A stretch of DNA of 64,000 nucleotides, taken from contig CM043944.1 of the NCBI GenBank assembly GCA_014529385.2, forward strand, positions 174,804,740 to 174,868,739. The letters are read 5' to 3'. Numbering within the stretch: position 1 is the stretch's first letter; each line of letters opens with the position of its first letter. This document shows, piece by piece, positions 55,569 through 64,000 of this stretch. The position numbers and the translations under genes were made by a program. This stretch comes from Adiantum capillus-veneris (lineage: Eukaryota > Streptophyta > Polypodiopsida > Polypodiales > Pteridaceae). The notes beneath the pieces were generated by a model. That model did no database searches, had not been told where the DNA came from, and was given only the letters and a program-made list of their open reading frames with translations.

Positions 55569-56910
55569 TCATGTACCATCATAGAGCATCTTTTCCAAAG
55601 AGAGTGCTTCAGAGTCCTTGACGAGATCTTCATTGTTTGGGCCCTCAGAATTTTGGATGGAGTTACACTCATGCTTCATATAACAATACTTACATGAGAT
55701 AGCAGCCTTTTGACAGATCTTTGGTAGATCCTTTGGTAGAAGGCGATTTAAATAGGGCTTCAAGCGATACCCGTTTACCTTCCTGGAGTGCTCTTTACCA
55801 TTCAAGTCCATAAGCTGATAGTAACTTGAATTGAAAGCCTTCTTGACTATGTATGGCCCTTGCCATCTAGTTTCAAACTTGGCATCAAAACGATTGTCAA
55901 GTCGATTGTCATACCTTTGCACAAGCTCTCCTTCCTTGATGCCTTTGTCCTTCAGTTTCGTGTCGAGCTTTTCTTTCGCTTGTGTGGCTTTCCTCTTGTA
56001 GCACTCATATGCTGCAGCTCTTTTCCACTCAAGCTCCACTAACGTAAGAAGTCAATCCATCCATACCTCTTGATCATCTTGTGCTGCTTTGCCATGAAGT
56101 CGCATTGTTGGAATGTTGAACTCGATAGGCTGCAAAGCCTCTTGACCATAGACCAAGTGAAATGGTGTGAACTCCGTGGCTTCCCTATATGTGGTTCGAT
56201 ATGCCCACAAGGCACCATCCCAAAAGTCATCCCACAACTTTGTCTTGTTTTGCACCATCTTTCTAATGATTCCTGCAATGACACCATTAGCCTTCTCCAC
56301 CACACCATTTGACTGTGGGTAGTATGGAGTGCTATGACAATGTAGAATGTGAAGCTCTTTACAAACTTCTGTGAGTAAACCCTTCTTGAACCCCGGACCA
56401 TTATCCGAGACAATCTCTAGAGGTGTGCCAAATCTACAACAAATATTAGTGTAGACAAACCTGCTCACTGTCCTCTCATTTACCTTTGCCACACTTTGTG
56501 CTTCTACCCACCTAGTCATATAGTCTATAGCCACTAGAATGTAGAGTTTACCATTTTTTTGTCCTAGACAGAGGACCCATAGCATCAATGCCCCATTTTT
56601 CAAAGGGTCCATTTGCAAGCACTATTTGCCTCGGGCCATGCACCAACCTTCTATTTCCATTTATCTGACAATTGTGACAGCTTTTACACCAATGTTGAAC
56701 ATCCACATGCAAGCTTGGCCAAACATACCCCGCAAGCAAAATCTTCTTCACAGTTAATTCTTGGGCAAAATGACCACCACATGTTTCTTCATGCAAACCT
56801 TTTAGAATGACTAGAATTTCCTCGATAGTTGGTACTCTTCTGCACACTTGATCCTTTCCTCTTTGGTAGAGCGATCCTTCTAGGAAGAGATACGCGTTTG
56901 CCTTCTTCAT
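55569..56910 (-). pseudogene. Integrase of element F (two frame breaks)
   Basis: Minus strand. H2C2 region HEETCGGHFAQELTVKK ... CKSCHNCQ, then KWGIDAMGPL (first Asp) in 56910-56548. After a shift at an A7 run, the frame carries ILVAIDYMTRWVEAQSVAK, VSDNGPGFKKG (second Asp) and PYYPQSNGVVEKANGV (catalytic Glu) to 56052. A TGA and a frame change follow. The C-terminal domain (56039-55569) has RWQGPYIVKKAFNSSYYQL, a GPY-type motif. All three catalytic residues are present, so it was active until recently. Confidence 0.92.
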
Positions 56911-56922
56911 GAGTCTCCTCTT

Positions 56923-59307
56923 CTAAGCCTTCGTGAAGTCTTGTGGAAACTCGCCCTCCAAAATGTAGCCAATAATGGGAGCCAATGACTCCAACCCTTG
57001 GTATCTCGGTTGCTTGACAACTGCTGCCACCATGATGACCTGCACTTCTTTCTCAACACATGTAACTGCTTGTTGTGCAAGTAAATCGGCATCTTCATTT
57101 TGTTTCCTCGGAATATGATATAGTTGCACTTCTTCAAACTGATTAAGCATCCTACGAATGGCATGAACTTTTGTCCTTAAGCTTCCATTCTTGCATGCCC
57201 AAATGCCTAAAATCTGTTTAACAATGAGAAGTGCATCTCCCTTTACCATGAGACGTTGTATACCTTGGCCAATGCATATCTTTAAACCATGAAGTAGTGT
57301 GTCGTATTCTGCTTCATTGTTGCTAGTTGAACCTGGTAGATTGACCTTCTCTTTCATGACCACCTCCCCACTTGGGTTGAGCAATACTAGCCCTCCCCCT
57401 GCTTTTCCTGTGGCTCGTCGAAAAGCTCCATCAAAGAACAAGGTAAAAGCATTAGGAATACTTTTAGGTGGTGGCAATGGTAGGGTCTTTACTTTAGGCA
57501 CCTTAATCCTCTTCTCATGTACCCTATAAGTAAGGATCCCTGCCAATTGTGTACGCACACTATCTTCTACCTTGAAAGAGTATTGGAACTCTTGCAACTC
57601 CATAATCCACTTTGAGATCCTAGTACTAAGATTCATTTGAGATGACACCCAAGGGAACAAACTTTCTGCAATGAGGATTACAAAAGGTTTTGGTAGCAGG
57701 TAGGATCTAAACTTTCTCACCGCAAACATGAGAGAAAGCATCACGAGTTCTGCTTCTGTGTAGCTTCTCTCCAAGGCATTCATGACCCTACTAGCAAAGT
57801 AGATGGGTCGCATCCTGGTACTATGGGGATCTTGTTGTAATAAAACTGCACCAATTGTTTCTTTCCCAACACTAGAGCTAACAAAGAATGTGTACTCCCA
57901 ACAAGGAGGCATGAGTGTTGGTAGCTCTGACAAAATGACTTTAATGTTACAAAAGTACTCTTCAAGCTCATTAGACCATACAAATTCTACTTGTTGTGTC
58001 AACTTTTGTAAAGGGTGAAGTAACTCCGAGGCTAAGTGAATGAACCGTGACATATACTTCACCTTTTGAATGAATGAGATGACCTCCTTAAGACTCTTTG
58101 GTGATGGTAGCTCAATGAGAGCTTTTGCCTTTGCTGGATCCACCTCAATACCTTTATAGGAAACCTTGTGACCAAGCAAGATTACTTCATCCTCACCTAT
58201 GTGACACTTGTCGGGGTTGAGCTGACCTCCTATGTCATAGAGCTTCTTTAAACCTTCTTCTACCCTTTGTAGATGCAATGATTTTGAGCTATAAATGCAA
58301 AAATCATCAATGAACACCCTAATTGACTTTCCAAAAAATGCTTGAAACACCATGTTCATGAAACGTTGGAATGTTGCAGGAGCATTTGTCAGACCAAATG
58401 GCATGACTCTAAAATCATAACAACCCCAAGGAGTGATAAAGGTTGTTTTCAATTGATCTTCCAATGCGATACCTATTTGAAAGTAACCTGAGTAGCCATC
58501 ACACACAGTGTACTTCTCATGACCAGCTACCTCATTTAGTATCTCATCTTGAAATGGGAGGGGAAAGTGATCTCTTTTTGTTGCCTCATTGAGTGGACAG
58601 TAATCCACACACACCCTCCACTTGGCGTTCTTCTTAGGAGTGACAACAATGGGAGAGACCCACTCCGAATTCTCCACTGGATAAATGAAACCTGCTGCTA
58701 GAAGCTTTCTTATCTCCTTGAGTAAAGCCTGCTCCTTGATGACTCTTAGCCTTCGTAGCTTCTGAGCCTTAGGTGTGGCCTCTGGCTTCAACTCAATTTT
58801 GTGTTGAACAGCATCTACTCCACGCACATCGGTGTAGTCTTTAGCAAAAAGCCTAGGAAATTTCCTTAGCACACATTTGAACTCCTCTCTTTTGTCCTTT
58901 GTAAGTGTTGTAGACAACATACCTTCTAACATTCCTTCATCTTGGACATTTTGGTTCTCTTGGGAACCTACCTCTTCTAAACCTGGGCAAGAGGTCTCTT
59001 GGTTGTTTGGATTAAACCTTACCCCCATGACTTCAATGGAAGACTCCTCTTCAGTAATGCTGCCGCTACTTTCTCCTTCTGAAGGGCCATCGGTCCAGCC
59101 TTCCTCCGTCTCACTTTGAGATGATTCTTCATGGAGCTCCTCTTGGCGTTGCTCCTTCATGTCAAAGACAACCTTCTTATGATTGTCATTCCTGCAAATT
59201 AGCTTTCCACTCTCCCAATCCTGCAAAGCTCGCATTTTCATTAGCCATGGTCTTCCTAGGATAAATGGATAACCACTTCCCTTGGTCGACATAACATAAA
59301 AATCCAC
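56923..59307 (-). CDS. Protease end, reverse transcriptase and dual RNase H of element F
   Basis: One open frame of 794 codons on the minus strand. Residues 1-40 are the end of the retropepsin (GYPFILGRPWLMKMRALQDW). Reverse transcriptase spans about 160-400, with VVTPKKNAKWRVCVDYCPLN, DGYSGYFQIGI and VFIDDF at about 331-336 (catalytic Asps intact). The first RNase H (about 470-590) has lost its key acids (FFVSSSV and ILIAESL where Asp is expected). A second, plant/archaeal-type RNase H follows at about 618-750 with LFFDGAFRR, NNEAEY, VKGDA and NEDADLLA, all four acids present. The two-RNase-H layout marks the Tat lineage. No stop is found inside. Confidence 0.95.
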   Translation of the reverse strand: MDFYVMSTKGSGYPFILGRPWLMKMRALQDWESGKLICRNDNHKKVVFDMKEQRQEELHEESSQSETEEGWTDGPSEGESSGSITEEESSIEVMGVRFNPNNQETSCPGLEEVGSQENQNVQDEGMLEGMLSTTLTKDKREEFKCVLRKFPRLFAKDYTDVRGVDAVQHKIELKPEATPKAQKLRRLRVIKEQALLKEIRKLLAAGFIYPVENSEWVSPIVVTPKKNAKWRVCVDYCPLNEATKRDHFPLPFQDEILNEVAGHEKYTVCDGYSGYFQIGIALEDQLKTTFITPWGCYDFRVMPFGLTNAPATFQRFMNMVFQAFFGKSIRVFIDDFCIYSSKSLHLQRVEEGLKKLYDIGGQLNPDKCHIGEDEVILLGHKVSYKGIEVDPAKAKALIELPSPKSLKEVISFIQKVKYMSRFIHLASELLHPLQKLTQQVEFVWSNELEEYFCNIKVILSELPTLMPPCWEYTFFVSSSVGKETIGAVLLQQDPHSTRMRPIYFASRVMNALERSYTEAELVMLSLMFAVRKFRSYLLPKPFVILIAESLFPWVSSQMNLSTRISKWIMELQEFQYSFKVEDSVRTQLAGILTYRVHEKRIKVPKVKTLPLPPPKSIPNAFTLFFDGAFRRATGKAGGGLVLLNPSGEVVMKEKVNLPGSTSNNEAEYDTLLHGLKICIGQGIQRLMVKGDALLIVKQILGIWACKNGSLRTKVHAIRRMLNQFEEVQLYHIPRKQNEDADLLAQQAVTCVEKEVQVIMVAAVVKQPRYQGLESLAPIIGYILEGEFPQDFTKA

Positions 59308-59330
59308 CGCCTTCTTAATGCCAAAGGCCT

Positions 59331-60851
59331 CTACAAGACATTTTTACAAATGCCTACACACCTAGCCTTGCTATTGTTTGCCATCTTGACTTTGATTTCA
59401 GGTGTTTCATGGATGTGCATGCTTAGTCTTTGCATGAGTCCTTCTGTCATGATGCAAATTTGTGCACCCCTATCCACTAGACCTTTCCTAACCAATCTCC
59501 CTTTTATGTAACAATCTAGCACAGTTGTAATGTCCTCATTCATTTCAGCTTGTGCAATTTTTACAACAGGCACACTCTCTTTTACCTTTCTCCTAGTGCT
59601 AACTGCCCTTGTTAAATCCCTCCTAACTTGTGGACATAATGCAAGAAATTGAGGCCATGAGATATCAAGACCCTTACCTCTCATGTCTTCCAACAGGTTG
59701 TATGGAGCCATACCATGTCCAAGAGGGAAGTCTTGGAGGTTGATACGACGTCGAGTCCTCTTAGCTTCCTTGGTCTCCTTTGCCTTCTTTTCTCGTCCAT
59801 GGTCACTTTGTGATGTAACTTCTTCTTTCTCCTTACCTTTCCCTCGGCCACACTTAATGCCATTTGCTTCCATGTCAACCTCTCTTGAATTTGTCACCTC
59901 TACCACATGCACATTTGGGTCTGGCAAAGGTGGAACTCCTTCCACTCCTTGTGGAGGTGGTCTTGCTCCATTTGGCCTTTGTAGAAGCCGTGGTTGCTGA
60001 CTAGTTCCTTCACTTGCATTCATCACTGGGTAATTCAAGTTAGGTCTCCCCGGCTCCCCATGGGGCCAAGGACAATTATACATCCCATGTCCAGACTCTC
60101 CGCAATTCCAACATTGCAAGACTCTCCTAGGTCGTGGTGGATCTCGCTCTTCTGACTTCTTTGCTTGTCCCTTTGGACCTACAGCTTGTGCAAGGTGAAT
60201 TGACAGGCTACTTAAGGATTCATTTAACTTCTCAATCACTTCCGCCGTTACCTCAGGAAGCTCCCTAGATGTTGATGTTTGTGACTTACCTTTGGGTTTC
60301 AGACCTTCTATAGGAACCTCTCCCCTTAAGCACTTGAGTTTTCTATATTTCTCAGCAGCCCTAGTGTCAGCTGCATCAAAGGTAGTAGGTGCACCGGCCT
60401 CAACTTTTACCTTAAGGTCAGGAAAGAGTCCAGCTATGAACCTCTCCTTCTTGAGAAATTCTGCACCATCACCAGGGTTAGCAACATTTCTCACCCATAC
60501 AGCCCAAAGACGTAGAAACTCTTGTTTGTACAAGTAGTAGTCATCTAAGTCTTTTTGCTTATGAGAAACAATGTCTTGCCATAGTTTTTGAGTGTTTTGG
60601 GGATCAAAGAAGTATTTCTTGAAACGATTCAAAACTTCTGTGTAATTCCCCTTAACTTCCTCAGGCAAAGAGTCAAACCAAGTGCTAGCATCTTTCTTAA
60701 GGACCACCTCAAACATTTCTACACGTTCTTGATCAGTTACTATTCTCTTGATACGGCAAGACATTTTGAAATTTTCTCAGAATAATTCTGCATCCTCCCC
60801 AGGCTCTCCAAAGAACAAGGGGTAACCACTCATTTGCCTAGTTGTATCCAT
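59331..60851 (-). pseudogene. Gag and protease start of element F
   Basis: The likely start is the ATG at 60851-60849 (MDTTRQMSGYPLFFGEP). A TGA at 60777-60779 interrupts, and the frame then stays open from 60764 to 59331 (477 codons). The capsid region has WFDSLPEEVKGNYTEV and FKKYFFDPQ, and the zinc knuckle CWNCGESGHGMYNC is complete. Further on, DISWPQFLALCPQVRRDL precedes the protease, whose active site reads LVDRGAQICIM (Arg in place of the middle residue). A one-base shift in an A5 run near 59340 separates it from the pol frame. Confidence 0.9.
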
Positions 60852-60914
60852 GTTGCTAGTTTTACTCAAAAATTTCTTTTTCTTTTTTTATTTTTTGTTT
60901 TGCAAAATCAAATT

Positions 60915-61127
60915 TCAAAGTAGAATGAAAATGTAAACGTCAAAGCTTAGATCATAGCGAATCAATGGCAAAAAGAACGGATTGACTGAGGCATTGATAG
61001 CCGCTACTTGCCTAGGTTCAAACATACGACGGAAAACACGTTGAAATTGTAACTTTGTGCCAACTATTACATGCACGTCTTGTCTAGCCAAAAGAATGAA
61101 TGTACGATACAAATCCTCTTGATTCAT
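60915..61127 (-). CDS. Small ORF 2 upstream of gag in element F, unknown
   Basis: 70 codons starting MNQEDLYRTF and ending in LIRYDLSFDVYIFILL. It resembles the second half of the ORF just upstream (61136-61399), so the two look like a tandem duplication. There is no known domain. It begins eight bases after the stop of the first ORF, in another frame. It could be coding, or a relic of a leader duplication. Confidence 0.4.
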   Translation of the reverse strand: MNQEDLYRTFILLARQDVHVIVGTKLQFQRVFRRMFEPRQVAAINASVNPFFLPLIRYDLSFDVYIFILL

Positions 61128-61135
61128 TACCCTAC

Positions 61136-61399
61136 CTAAAACAAGATAAACACATGTACATCAAAAGAGACATTATAGTCTGCAAGTGGGAGTATAATAG
61201 GATTTGGAGATTGTAGAATATCTCTTAATGCTTCAGCACCAAAGAGGAATACAATACGTTGTTGAAAAAAGATTTTTCTATCAATGCAAACATTTATCCT
61301 AATCCCTTGCACCCAATGAAACTGATGAAATTGAATTGCATCAGCAGGATTAGGAGGTGGTGGATTGTTTATGTAAACACAACTAGTTTTTGAAGACAT
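61136..61399 (-). CDS. Small ORF 1 upstream of gag in element F, unknown
   Basis: 87 codons starting MSSKTSCVYINNPPPPNPAD and ending in LADYNVSFDVHVFILF. It is related to the ORF at 60915-61127 by the pattern N-P-x2-LPL-x2-Y-x2-SFDV-x2-FIL. It starts about 34 bases after the primer site, so it is the first ORF on the element RNA. No domain recognised. Confidence 0.4.
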   Translation of the reverse strand: MSSKTSCVYINNPPPPNPADAIQFHQFHWVQGIRINVCIDRKIFFQQRIVFLFGAEALRDILQSPNPIILPLADYNVSFDVHVFILF

Positions 61400-61432
61400 A
61401 CCTTGTGTATGCTAACACAACCTCTCGTCCTT

Positions 61433-61445
61433 CGTGGGGGCACCA
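61433..61445 (-). other. Primer binding site of element F (tRNA not identified)
   Basis: The minus strand reads TGGTGCCCCCACG four bases after the LTR end CCACCTCA. It starts with TGG, as complements of a tRNA CCA end do, but is not the initiator-Met or Asp site. I cannot name the tRNA. Confidence 0.65.
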
Positions 61446-61449
61446 AAAT

Positions 61450-62466
61450 TGAGGTGGTCCGGGGCGGGCAACCAGAGAGGCGACCTCTAAACACCCCTCA
61501 AGGCTCCCGTGCTGCTCAATTGGGGCTGGGGCAACCACAAGCACAACACAACAACAAACCCACAACCAAACCCAAACAAGATAGGGGCACCACCTAGTTA
61601 TGGTATGAGAACTAGGACGCCAAAGAGATTTTGGCACAACCAAGAAGATGCACCACACAACACACACAAACAACCTCACACCAAGACACACATGAAATGG
61701 ACTAGAGAGAGCTAGAGCAAAGGGAAGAGAGAGAGGAAAGAATCTTGCGTAATACCTTATTTGTGACTTGCAAATGGAGATGGTTCGTTATGATGCTATC
61801 GTAGAACTTGTACAAAACTCACTCAATGCTTAGTGATTGCTAAACATTGCAAAAACACACACACACTGTTTTAGGGTGTGGGAGACCTCTCACCACAATA
61901 CCCTCTTACAATGGACACAAAACTGGCAATGAAAAACACACTAAAACACTTTCTAAAATCAAGATCAACCGATAAAAAACTCAAAATACACAAGTCACCT
62001 TGAATTCACCAAACCGTATTGCACAAATGGAAGGACGAAGATTTGAACGTCGAATCACGCATTTGATACACCAAACCTCAATTTATTGATGATGAAGGAG
62101 CATATACAATAGTGGTTTTGAGATTTGTGGAACTCATGCTCTCTCACTTGCAATGTGTAGCTTGAAAGCTTCTCTCACACCAAGAGTGAAGCTCACAAGT
62201 GGTTGCTACACCTAAGTCTCTCCTCACGCATAGAGTGTTGGGGTGCTATGTGAGATATTGGAGGTTGTTTTACAAGAAGGAGAGGGTCCTATTTATAGGT
62301 TGAAGACCCTCATTAAGATTATTGGAAATCCTAATTTACAAGCTAACAATCAGGATTATGATTTTTTTGAATATCAAAACATTGCGGGCCTTCTTTGTCT
62401 GCTTGAGTCATGGGTGTGGGCTCAAAAGAGAGCATTATTGATGGTAGATAAGGTGAAAGTAAGTAA

Positions 62467-62512
<46 letters not shown>

Positions 62513-63039
62513 ACTATACACATGTCTTGAGGTGAGGTGTCTTTTATGGTTAGGTCAATGGCTATTTTGTGTTAGTATGTTAGTGGTTAGTGTTAGTAAT
62601 CACTAGAAAGTTAAGGATATATTTACAATGGGTAGAATGGGGTGGATGGTTGAATGAAGTGAGGAAATCCTTGTGATAGTGAAGCTTGAAGAAGTTTTTG
62701 ACTTACTTGTGTAGGTTATCAAAATGACTATCGATCTTCTTCTTCGTCTTCTCTTCTTTACGCCACCGCCGCCAAGGTTGATTATCGTGATGAAAATGGT
62801 AATTCCGTTGATGAGATATCTTGATTTGCAGAGGTTAAGCATGGTACACATGCTGAATGTATGTATATATATAAGGAGTAAGATGGAATTGTACTTTGGA
62901 AATAATAGAGAGAGGCATAGAGATGGTGTATATACATGGAGAGCTCATATGAGAGCTATGGAAGTAAGAGGGGAGTTTAATGGTGAAGAAGGTGAGAGAA
63001 ACCATTGAAGGTGCACGTTTGAGTGAGGGATTGAGAGGG

Positions 63040-63075
<36 letters not shown>

Positions 63076-64000
63076 GTGTGGAAAGAGGTGAGAGAAGACT
63101 ATGGGCTACTTGTGAGAAAAGTGAGCAGACTGGGGTCCACTCAAAAAATCATAGCTCACCGGTGGTTACTCCAAAAATCATGAAAAACTTTGAGGTGATT
63201 ATTCAAAGCGTGAACTACATTTTCTCTTTTGACCACCGCTTCAAATTCGAAGTGGAGATGGATATTAAAAATCCCACCAAAAGACCTGTTTTTTCTTCAC
63301 AAAAAGTCTTCAGTGGCCCCCTCCTTTGTTGAATTTGTACAATGCATCCAAGAGTGAGCCCCTCCTTTGTCATATCATAATACAAAGCATCCAAGTTTCC
63401 CTTGACACATGCATGGAGGAGGATTATTGGTGAATAAAGAAATATATACATGGTGGGACTAGTGTATGGACTATTCATGGACTTTAGCTCAATGATCACA
63501 TGGTGTTAGAATAATGAGTAAAAATAATAATAAAAATATGGAGGAGTTATGGATATAGAAAGATATTGGAATCATATGATATGTTCCCTCTTTGAATTAT
63601 TTTGGGTGAAAGAAAAAAAGGTATGTAAGTAAATAATATAATAAACGTGACCAATGAGTAGAAATCAATTTTTTTGTTTTCACGAGGGTGAGGGTGAAAA
63701 TGTGGGGGTGATTCGTATAAAAGGAAAATATGAGGTTAGAGTATGTACACATTGGCAAAATATACTTATGGTGTAAGAGGATGAAAGAAGGCATACACGG
63801 GTTTAATAAAACACACACCTAAGTAGAAATATATAAATAAAATACGAAAATAATTATAAAAAATCCCTATATTTAGGCCATATATACAATGAAATATTTA
63901 GACACAAAGAGGCCATAATATACTTTTATTTTTTTATTTTTTCATTTTTTTGGCTCAACTAGCCCAGTGACTAGCTAATTGAGGGTTTTTAAAGAAAATA
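61450..64000 (-). repeat. 5' LTR of element F (runs past the window)
   Basis: Collinear with 52897-55409. The window ends about 130 bases before the LTR start. The (GA)n at 62468-62510 and (GT)n at 63041-63071 are longer than in the other LTR. Confidence 0.95.

Larger units (their letters stand above)
52897..64000 (-). mobile_element. Element F: Tat-lineage Ty3/Gypsy element with 2.6-kb LTRs
   Basis: LTRs at 52897-55540 and 61450 to beyond the window end (about 130 bp missing), primer site at 61433-61445, polypurine tract at 55541-55553, gag, protease, reverse transcriptase, two RNase H domains and integrase on the minus strand. Two small ORFs precede gag. It is inserted in LINE ORF1. The high LTR similarity and few frame breaks make it the youngest large element here, alongside the Copia element. 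Confidence 0.92.

Overview
This window is a gene-poor, repeat-dense stretch of a large plant nuclear genome. The evidence is Ty3/Gypsy elements of Tat/Athila type, a Tork-like Ty1/Copia element, a CACTA (En/Spm-type) remnant, a plant LINE, GT-AG introns, and long CT/GA/GT microsatellites. The mix, together with a repeat-associated protein bearing a GSGHGKG...DGAGAV motif and an FCP1-like gene, makes me think of a seed-free vascular plant such as a fern. That assignment is an inference and weak. I found no gene I would call an ordinary, intact, single-copy host gene.

Layout. 1-13158: two copies of a segmental duplication (copy 1 = 1-1340 plus 5982-6564; copy 2 = about 10751-13158) built from LTR pieces of three families (A, B, C) and a small unknown ORF. 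Copy 1 is split by a complete non-autonomous Gypsy-like element (A, 1341-5981, target duplication CAAGG). Copy 2 carries the empty site but has its own solo LTR (B, 11815-12346), also at CAAGG. Between the copies lie scrambled LTR and gag/protease fragments. 13159-22311: a different kind of region, with a ~173-bp tandem array, a three-exon DDE/RNase-H-like gene (+), a microsatellite/minisatellite block, an FCP1-like HAD phosphatase gene (-), and a five-exon gene with a RING-like zinc cluster (-) carrying three in-frame stops. Three tandem arrays in this region share a TACCRGT core, so the block may be one mobile cassette.

22312-64000: nested retroelements, mostly on the minus strand. Gypsy element E1 (22312-37039) contains a CACTA remnant (31078-33683) and appears to sit inside Gypsy element E2 (37040-43876, continuing to the right of the window). 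E2 is also invaded by a LINE (poly-T at 43877). The LINE is split by a Tork-like Copia element (46573-52094) and then by a large Tat-lineage element F (52897 to beyond 64000) with 2.6-kb LTRs, two RNase H domains and two small related ORFs upstream of gag.

How the parts relate. Almost everything is decaying transposon sequence. Element F and the Copia element are the best preserved. At least twelve in-frame stop codons in otherwise good frames are TAG, TAA or TGA at places where a CAG, CAA or CGA ancestor is the simplest explanation, which fits C-to-T decay of methylated repeats. All coordinates and translations were read by eye; identities between repeat copies are estimates, not computed values.
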